Shown here: in pieces, positions 57,114-64,000 of the stretch
How the letters are laid out: every line of letters starts with the position of its first letter
Numbering within the stretch: position 1 is the stretch's first letter
Assembly: GCA_022059125.1 (NCBI GenBank)
Contig: JAEUWY010000016.1
Span: 1,550,001-1,614,000, forward strand
Reading direction: 5' to 3'
From: Corynespora cassiicola
Lineage: Eukaryota; Ascomycota; Dothideomycetes; Pleosporales; Corynesporascaceae
DNA length: 64,000 nucleotides
Made by a program: the position numbers and the translations under genes
Notes under the pieces: model-generated
Seen by the model: only the letters and a program-made list of their open reading frames with translations
What the model was told of the DNA's origin: nothing
The model's database searches: none

Positions 57114-57724
57114 CCGATGTCGTATGAAGGGCCAGCTTGTATGCTGAACAAGGGACATGGCGAAAAATCTAGACCCACTAATGCTTTTGAACCTGGACCA
57201 CTTGTCTCAGATGACTTGGTAGGGGGACTACTACACATCTTATTCAAATAGTGCATATTATGCCACAGAGCCTACCTCCTTCACTCTATACGTCACCCAA
57301 CTTTTGCCCGACTTTTGCGCAAGGAGGTGAGGTATCATTAAATTCAATATTCTCATATATCGAAGCAAGTCATATGTGCTTATGTGTAAAATCCTATCCA
57401 GCTCAGCCAGGCTCCTTTTTCTTTCCCCTGGCTGGTGCCCCTTGCATACCATTACTCGTTTCCAGAATTCGCGCCTAGTGCTCTGGGTTCACCCACCTAG
57501 AGCCCCTCATTTCCACACATTCGAATATTATGACGCCAATCTTGATCCCGTGAAACGCATGAAGAAAACGAAAGGGGGAATCGTACAACAATACCGGCTT
57601 CTTACCTCTCCAGGCGATTGCCCAGTATACCAACTTCTGACAGTTCCACCGCCATCAAATCTGCAGCCTCCTGTGCCATGTAGGTAAATGTTCCCTCTGC
57701 GTATCTCCATACATTGCTGCCATC
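57114..57724. other. Convergent intergenic region ATM1 / kelch gene
   Basis: 611 bp with no supported gene. Confidence 0.55.
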
Positions 57725-60294
57725 CTAGTCCCGATTGATGACCCGCAAGCTCCGCCGCGGGTTCAGCAACACGCCCCTGGCACCCCAAAATGATGGTTCC
57801 TGCCCTGCAAGCAAATCGTCCGTCGAGCTGCCAATGCTGTCCCTCCGTCCCAGAGGGTCTCCCCCTCCCCCTCCCCCTCCAGCGCCGGTATAGGCTGTAT
57901 TGCTGTGGTTGGCGGTGGCTTCACCGCTCGCACGCACTCCATCTCTGCTCGCAGGGTGAATACCTGAATTAGCAGCGCTGGAATGCGTTGTTGTGTTGGC
58001 GAGCAGGTCCCTCTGTGGACGTTCACTCGAGTTCTTTGCAGACGAAGCGAACGTTCCAGCACCCGTGAAGCCGTCTGATTTTTCGTTTGCCCGCTGTGTC
58101 ACCATGGCGGCATGCTGTTTCCAGATCTTGACCTGCTTCCGATACACCCACGCACAAAAGGCAAAGTACGCGGCCACGATGGCGAAGACACCGGCAATAG
58201 TGCCCGCTACAATGGCGCCGATATTTGTGCCCGATCCGTTGCTGCCTGAGCCGCCGCTGCCGCCGCCCGCTATCTCGGTCTGAATGGACCCATCTGGATT
58301 GGTCACCGTGTACGTGTGCGGTTTGCCGGTTCGCAACGGGCCCTCTGTAGGAGTCTGGACAGGTGCAGTCAGCGTCGCACCACCCGTTGCCTCACCGCCG
58401 ATGACGGATTGAACCGGTGCAGGCACAGCGTAGCCATAGCTACCCTCTAGACCGGCTTTCGGGTCGAATCCTCGTTGATTGGCTTGCTGCCCTAGTGGGT
58501 TGCCTTCATCGGCAGCGTTTCCGTTGAACGCCTTGAGCGCTTTATCGCCGGTCAAAGCTGTAAACTGGTCACTCCACTCGAGGCTGGACATGTTGAAAAC
58601 ATAAATGCCCGGTGAGTCACACGATAGCTCCTGCCCGACATAGCCACCGAGCACTATCATCTGGCCGTCCCAAACATGGCACGAGTGGCCTGCCCGAGCG
58701 TAGGGCACGGATTGGGTCGACATGTCGACCTCGATCCAGGTGAAGGATGGCACAGAGAGGATCCACATGTCGTCATATTGCTCTTGTTCCTTGAAAGGGA
58801 CGAGATTCTGGCCGCCAAACATGTAGACATTGTACGAGGAGCCGTCAGCTGCGGCGGCGACAACCGCGCATGGATTCACGCGATATTTGGGCATCTTTCC
58901 AGAGGTTGTCTGCTTGTACCAAGTCGATTTGGAGATGTCGTAGACGTCTATAACGTTCATTTGAGTCTGGTGCAATTGAATTAGATTCGGTCCAGGACAC
59001 AAGATTGCGGCAATCATCACTTACAAACGTGTCGTTGGTACCTCCGGTCAACCCAATGAGAATACCTTCGTCACTGAAGCCTGGAATGTAGACTAGAATT
59101 CCGTCGGCACGCTCGGCGAAGCCGGCTTCCTCTTGAAGGCCGCCTTCCGTGATGTTGCGATACACACCGCCTTCGCCGGCAGTTCTGCCGTTCGTCAAGC
59201 TCTCGACAGCTTCGTTTGAATGACCAGGGAATGTAAATTCGAGCAGACTCTTCAGATACACCCTTGGGACCTGGTTACTCCATCCTTCGGTCGTGAAATC
59301 GTCTAGATGCCCCCCGAAATACCAGCCTCGGCCCAAGGTACTCACACTGAAGCCTGAGCCTTCGGCCGACCTCTGCACGGCCTGTCCATCTCCTTCGGCA
59401 TTATCTCCAGCGGAGGTTTTGGGATCGCTGTGTTCGATCCACCGTTGGTCATTTATACGATATTCCCACATTGAGTTGGCGGTAGGTGTTTGTTTTGGAT
59501 CATCGGAGAATTGGCCGCCATACAGAAAAAGCGAGTCGTGTGAGCTCCAGAGATAGCCAAGCGAGATTTCTGGAGGCCCAGAGGGTCGGGTGAGACCAGT
59601 CAACGAAGGATTGCTTATTTGCCAGGATTTGGTCAGGTCAAGAGTAAGGAAGTCGTTGTCTGGACAAATCAGTTAATGCTAATACACCGAGTCATGCCTC
59701 CAACTCACTCCATGTATCACTAGTTTGTCTAGCATCGGTGGTTGACCTGCCCCCATACATGTAAAGCGTACCGTTCACAACGGTCGACTGGAGTGCCCAT
59801 CTCTTGCAAACATCGGTATTTGTCATGTCCTGCCGCTTCACCAATGAAGATTCCGGTATGTTCGCGATTCCGTTGCGAGGAATGATACCACCCTTTACGC
59901 CCATTGATGAGAGGGGGTTCATCTGGATTACTGGCAGCATCAGCGCAAGGATGGCTGCCAATAAACCAATCCGATACAACTTTGGGGATGCGTTGATGTT
60001 CCGGTTCGCTTGAACTTGTACGGTTGCAGAAAGACCATATTCGTCCGAGTCGGACTCGGACATGGATTCCCAGTCACTTTCCTCCTCCTCTATTCCACCA
60101 AATATATCATCTCGACTTCGAAATCGCACTGCTCTGGTCGGTCGCGTGGGTCTTGTGTGAGAGTCAGACGCCAGTATAGGTGCCGGGCTTCGAGCCTCTC
60201 GAATTGTCTCTTCGTCGACCAGGCCTACCTCCATGAAGACGGATTTGCGACGAGAAATGCCGGCAGTGGCAGGTTGGGGTCGTATTGGCTGCAT
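57725..60294 (-). CDS. Kelch-repeat membrane protein with two hydrophobic segments
   Basis: Function unknown; a fungal membrane-anchored kelch propeller. Exons (minus) are 60294-59709, 59659-59025 and 58966-57725 (introns of 49 and 58 bp), giving 820 aa. Residues 1-105 are cytosol-like with an acidic patch (EEEESDWESMSESDSDE). A hydrophobic segment LYRIGLLAAILALMLPV (106-122) follows, then a Kex2-like VKRQ near 152-155. The ectodomain starts VCKRWALQSTVVNGTLYMYGGR and contains kelch units (TWNNDFLTLDLT, LFLYGGQFS, YVGQ, YMFGGQN, IVLGGY). A second transmembrane helix (GAIVAGTIAGVFAIVAAYFAF) precedes a basic, Gly/Ser-rich tail. Confidence 0.83.
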
Positions 60295-61777
60295 CGTAGC
60301 CTGAAGCGACGCCTGTATAGGCTGTACGGAAGTGATTCGAATGATGAGACGGGAATTGTATGGATGACGTCGAATGAAAAGTGCATGTGAGGAAGCGCAT
60401 CCACGGAATTAACGATCAAGATGCAGGAGAAGTGAGTGGCGACAGCCAATACCCAGTTCTACGCTAGAAAATACAAACGACGGGTTGTTTTCACTGCAGC
60501 ATGCGGCCATCAATGGAAAGCAAACAGCAGATGGCGGACTGAAAAGGTGTGAAAATAGTGGAAGAGAGTGATATGATTACTGGGGCGCGGGACCCCGTCG
60601 ATAACTGCCCGTCGTCCTGATCCACCTTTTCCTGTCCCTGGCCTGCGGCAGGATGGGGAGGACGGACGTCATGAGACGCCCCATCCAGGAAGGGATCATT
60701 CCATCGCTATTTGGATGTCCGCGCCCAACAAGGGTCGTATTGGTTGAGGCGATGCAACCCTGGACCTTTCAGCATGACGCTGGCCAAGGATTCAAGGAAC
60801 GCCCGTCTTCCCACTCACCCCCCGCAACCGCGGCGAACGTCAGAGCAGATGAATCCACACAAATCAAGATCTCCGCACCCCTCGCTAGGATTGCCAAAAG
60901 GTGATTTGGTGGTGCTGCACTCCACGGGCGATTCTTTGCTGGTGTATGCTCGGACCTCGCGAGGCTGTCGTACCCCGGCCCAAGATAATCACCTTGACGC
61001 CAACCCAAAGGCAGTAGACACCCCATACTAGCACGTTGGACGGGTCGTACTCGGGTACGTCGAGTCGCACACCAACCACTGAGCTTTCGCATCCAGTCTT
61101 CGCAGCTGGCCTGGGATTTATTGATACCGTGACTTGTGTTCTATTTTTGCCGCCCTGCATCGTACGCGTGGACCAAGAATACGAGATGGTGCCGCTCACG
61201 CTTTGAGCTTGTGGCGCGATGTGTGGCGTTGTGGCGCAATTCTACCCAGGCTCTGTTTTCGGTAGCTCTGTAAGGCGAATGCTTGTCGTAGTGCATCTAG
61301 AGGAGAAATTGGGTATCAGTAGGTTGATGCGCATCGGACATTTGGAAGCCGTGGTTCAGTGGTTCGGCACGCAGCCGGCTGTGGCTGTGAGAGGTGGACT
61401 GGGCAGCAAGGATGCGCATGAGGCATCGTATTTCTGACTGAAATTCTGATTGGGACGTTTGACGCTCTAATTCGGCTTGCGAATTGCGTGTGGCCAAGGC
61501 AATGAGCATGTTGATGTTGTGCCACGGTCGGGCATCTAACTAATCATTCGAATGCTTTGAGGATGTTCCTTCACGGACGTTTCATCCAAAAAGAATTGGC
61601 ACACTATGTGGATTGGGACCCGTTCCAACATGTCTCGCCTGAAGCAACCAAGCGTCGCTCATTTTTTCGCGTCCCCTCGCATTCTTGTGTCACTCAGATA
61701 GCCGTAGGTCTGTTGTGGAAGATGCGTCGTATTTTAAAGGACTCTAGGTCCAAAATCGTGGTAATAAACTCCTGAAA
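60295..61777. other. Intergenic, kelch-gene upstream region
   Basis: 1.48 kb with no supported gene. Open frames up to 107 codons occur on both strands but none has family features or a splice pattern I can defend. Confidence 0.5.
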
Positions 61778-63183
61778 CTATGTGGATTCACGCGCCCACG
61801 GAGGCTCCCCATCCTCATCGAACTCAGCCCATTGGAAAAAAGAGCATCCGTCCTTGCCCGGTACGTAGTGGGTATGACACATCCACATATAACGTCCGCG
61901 AGTTTCTTTTTTCTTTGTCACGCATCTCAACACGGTCGGAACCTCACACCTACACTTTGGAGTGAATTTTGGATGAAGGGCCGCCTTGTAGCAGCGGTAG
62001 GTAATGTTCAGGCGCTTGTTCGCAGCTAGAGGATGGGGATCAATGGCCTGCGCTGATGCAATAGAGTGTTTCCACTCCTCCTGCATTTCGGCATGCATTA
62101 CGAGAAGCGAGTTGTGTGGCAGTTGGATTGATATTTGGCCTTGGGCATCTGCCAGAGAACCGTCGCTCTTGCGGTACTCGTCATCCTCTGCAACAACTTT
62201 GCGGACACGGAATTCGCGAGCCACACCCAGACTCAAGCTCCCAATGATGGCTCGAGGGCCCAGATAAGTGAGCTGGTCGGCGTGATATCCGACGCTTTGT
62301 TGGGGTCCATCGTAGCAATTCACAAACGCAGTATTAGGCTTCCATGGCTTGGGCGATTGATATTTCAGTTTTTTGCCCTCGAAATAGTGTTCACGTATCC
62401 GGCGTTCGATTTCTGCGTTTACGGCTTGCTCGACTTTGACAGAGGCCTTGAGCATCTCTGGCGTACTCTGACGGACATCCTGTGTAGATTTCAGCTCAAG
62501 TATTGCGACGCCTGGAAAATACGAAACGAGAATGAGAGAATCTCGGAAGATAGATAAGCGAAGGCGTTCTGTGGTAGCATACTGACCTTAATTTTCTGGC
62601 CGTCATAGATGTACTGCGCCTTTTGCTCTTCAACCTCTGCCAAGCTGTTCACGTAAAAGGCAAAGGTGTGAGGACTTTTGACGACTCTGTCAAATAACTT
62701 GAATTCGAGGTGTGTATAAGTGGGTGTCTGTTCCAGGAGCTCTTGTAACAGAGCATCTGCCTCGGCGGACGGGAGGAAGTTGTGAATAATGGAGCACGGC
62801 GTATTTGCCGCAATATCCTCTGGCGTGTAAAGATAGAGTGTCTTACCCTTCTTGACTAATGTCTTTTTGGCAAGAACAGGCTGAGCCGAGGAAATTCCAT
62901 ATGCAGATAGAGAGGACTGGTGGCCCACACCTGAGGCTGCGGTCCTCTTTCTCAGCGAGATAGAGCTGCTTGTTGAGAGAGCCTGGGACGCATGTTCGAC
63001 GGACCCTTCCGATGCGACGAGAGTCTCCAAAATGGTAGAGTCGTCAAGGTCTGGATGCAAGGAAGCCAATAGGGCCAGTTTGAAGTCTGTGGATTCACCG
63101 TCGTCCACGCCATGGCCGTCGGCGGGTCCGGAGACTGGCGGTGTGTCAATCCGGCGTCGCTTTCGACAAACAAATGCATCCAT
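61778..63183 (-). CDS. AlkB-like 2OG-Fe(II) dioxygenase with CUE and GRF-type zinc finger
   Basis: Predicted nucleic-acid dealkylation or repair oxygenase of the fungal ALKBH2/3-like type. Exons (minus) are 63183-62587 and 62479-61778 with a 107-bp intron (GTCAGT donor), giving 432 aa. Start MDAFVCRKRRRID. The N-terminal CUE-like helix bundle (FKLALLASLHPDLDDSTILETL...) suggests ubiquitin binding. The dioxygenase domain has H265-x-D267 in GYHADQL, H337 and the Arg pair in RLNITYR (355, 361). A C-terminal GRF-type finger has C375, C377, C385, C400 and C411 with WMCHTHY. Head to head with PEX7 (351 bp). Confidence 0.86.
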
Positions 63184-63534
63184 CGCGTGTAATTGTGTGG
63201 GAAGATGCAGAGCACCGTGTGTCAAGATGTACAGCTCGGCGGGGGATGGGGTGGCGCAGTGAGGCGTTCCTGGAACGCGCGATCACGTGAATTGAGCTGG
63301 CCCCGCCGCGAGAGCCTCGGCCAGTTCACGTCACCTCGCCTGGCAACCCAAACCCCAAAGATGCCACTCCTCACTATCACTGTCACAACCACCCATACTT
63401 CCCATCTTCACTCCCTCCACATTAGCTGTCCGCAAAGGATGCTGTGCGCCGTGTGTGTACTCTTTGGCGCGCCCTAAAAGCTCTCGCATTGCAACCGTGA
63501 GCCCCGCCGTCCCCGCTATCCCCGCCCGCCCACC
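63184..63534. promoter_or_regulatory. Divergent AlkB-like / PEX7 promoter region
   Basis: 351 bp with no coding region. No specific site could be assigned. Confidence 0.5.
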
Positions 63535-64000
63535 ATGCTCGAATTCCGCACTCAAGGCTACAACGGCTACAGCGTCAAATATTCCCCCTTCTTCGACTCG
63601 CGCATTGCCGTCGCTGCATCAGCAAACTTTGGGCTCGTGGGCAATGGCCGCATATACATATTGGGCCTCACGCCTAATGGCATTGTCGCCGAGAAATGGT
63701 ATACTCCCGCCCGCCATACCTGACATGTGAAGGAGTGCTGAACAGTGGCCCGACCAGGTTCGATACACAGGATTCGCTCTTCGACACAACATGGTCCGAG
63801 GCGCACGAGAACCAGCTGTTGACGGCTGGTGGCGACGGGTCCGTCAAGCTCTTCGACATCACCCTTTCCCAGTTTCCCGTCCAGTCGTGGCAGGAACACG
63901 CGCGCGAGGTCTTTGCCGTACACTGGAATCTTGTAGCCAAGGATACGTTCCTTTCGAGCAGTTGGGATGGCACCATCAAGATCTGGAATCCCAACGCCAC
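63535..64000 (+). CDS. PEX7: Peroxisomal targeting signal 2 receptor PEX7, 3' truncated by window edge
   Basis: WD40 receptor for PTS2 proteins, importing for example thiolase into peroxisomes. Exons are 63535-63698 and 63758->64000, with a 59-bp intron (GTATAC donor). The start MLEFRTQGYNGYSVKYSPFFDSRIAVA is characteristic. After splicing, AEKWFDTQDSLFDTTWSE gives the next conserved stretch, followed by the first WD units (LLTAGGDGSVKLFD; EVFAVHW...SSSWDGTIKIWNP). About 135 residues are visible; the rest lies beyond the window. Confidence 0.95.

Noticed and set aside
1..64000. A biosynthetic gene cluster, defence island or intact mobile element
   Set aside because: No PKS, NRPS, terpene, P450 cluster, transposase, integrase or terminal repeats were seen; the genes are mostly unrelated housekeeping functions.
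1..64000. tRNA genes
   Set aside because: No sequence with a convincing A box, B box and cloverleaf was found by eye; a covariance-model search would be needed to exclude them.

Overview
This window is nuclear DNA of a filamentous ascomycete (Pezizomycotina). The genes are intron-rich, with short introns (mostly 48-60 bp) that have GTAnGT-like donors and CTAAC/CTGAC branch sites. Recognisable fungal genes include the circadian clock gene frequency (frq), a bli-3-type gene, DASH and MIND kinetochore subunits, SAS2, AVO2, a PhiA-like wall protein and a DUF6594 protein. The presence of frq points to the Sordariomycetes, Leotiomycetes or Dothideomycetes rather than Eurotiales. I could not fix the order or genus. 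No rRNA, tRNA, CRISPR array or intact transposon was recognised.

Layout. 1-8 kb: the 3' three-quarters of UBR1 (cut by the left edge) and an Mtf2-like mitochondrial protein. 8.3-13.5 kb: frq on the minus strand with a 2-kb upstream region holding four RATC-NN-GATC elements. 13.5-23.6 kb: COQ9, CMR1, a PhiA-like secreted protein, a UPF0235 protein, arginase and an alternative NADH dehydrogenase. 24.7-32.2 kb: a DUF6594 membrane protein, a 2-kb minisatellite-rich spacer and a RasGAP. 33.3-45.5 kb: a small conserved protein, MIS14, SAS2, a conserved protein of unknown function, HEM4, BFR1, a bli-3 homologue and SPC34. 45.7-50.4 kb: RPN3, AVO2 and a GH128 glucanase. 50.5-53.3 kb: an AT-richer island with two decayed genes whose stop codons are all explained by single transitions. 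53.4-64 kb: AIM24, ATM1, a kelch-repeat membrane protein, an AlkB-like/GRF protein and the start of PEX7 (cut by the right edge).

There is no biosynthetic cluster: most genes are housekeeping. Several pairs are head to head on short shared promoters: HEM4/BFR1 (284 bp), SPC34/RPN3 (239 bp), AIM24/ATM1 (259 bp) and AlkB/PEX7 (351 bp). The main theme is light and clock. The frq upstream region and the bli-3 upstream region, 31 kb apart, share an identical 11-base element, GATCGCGATTG, of the kind expected for White Collar complex binding. frq also keeps an intron and internal-Met arrangement that could give long and short FRQ forms. Exon borders below come from reading splice signals and frames by eye; no alignment or expression data were available.
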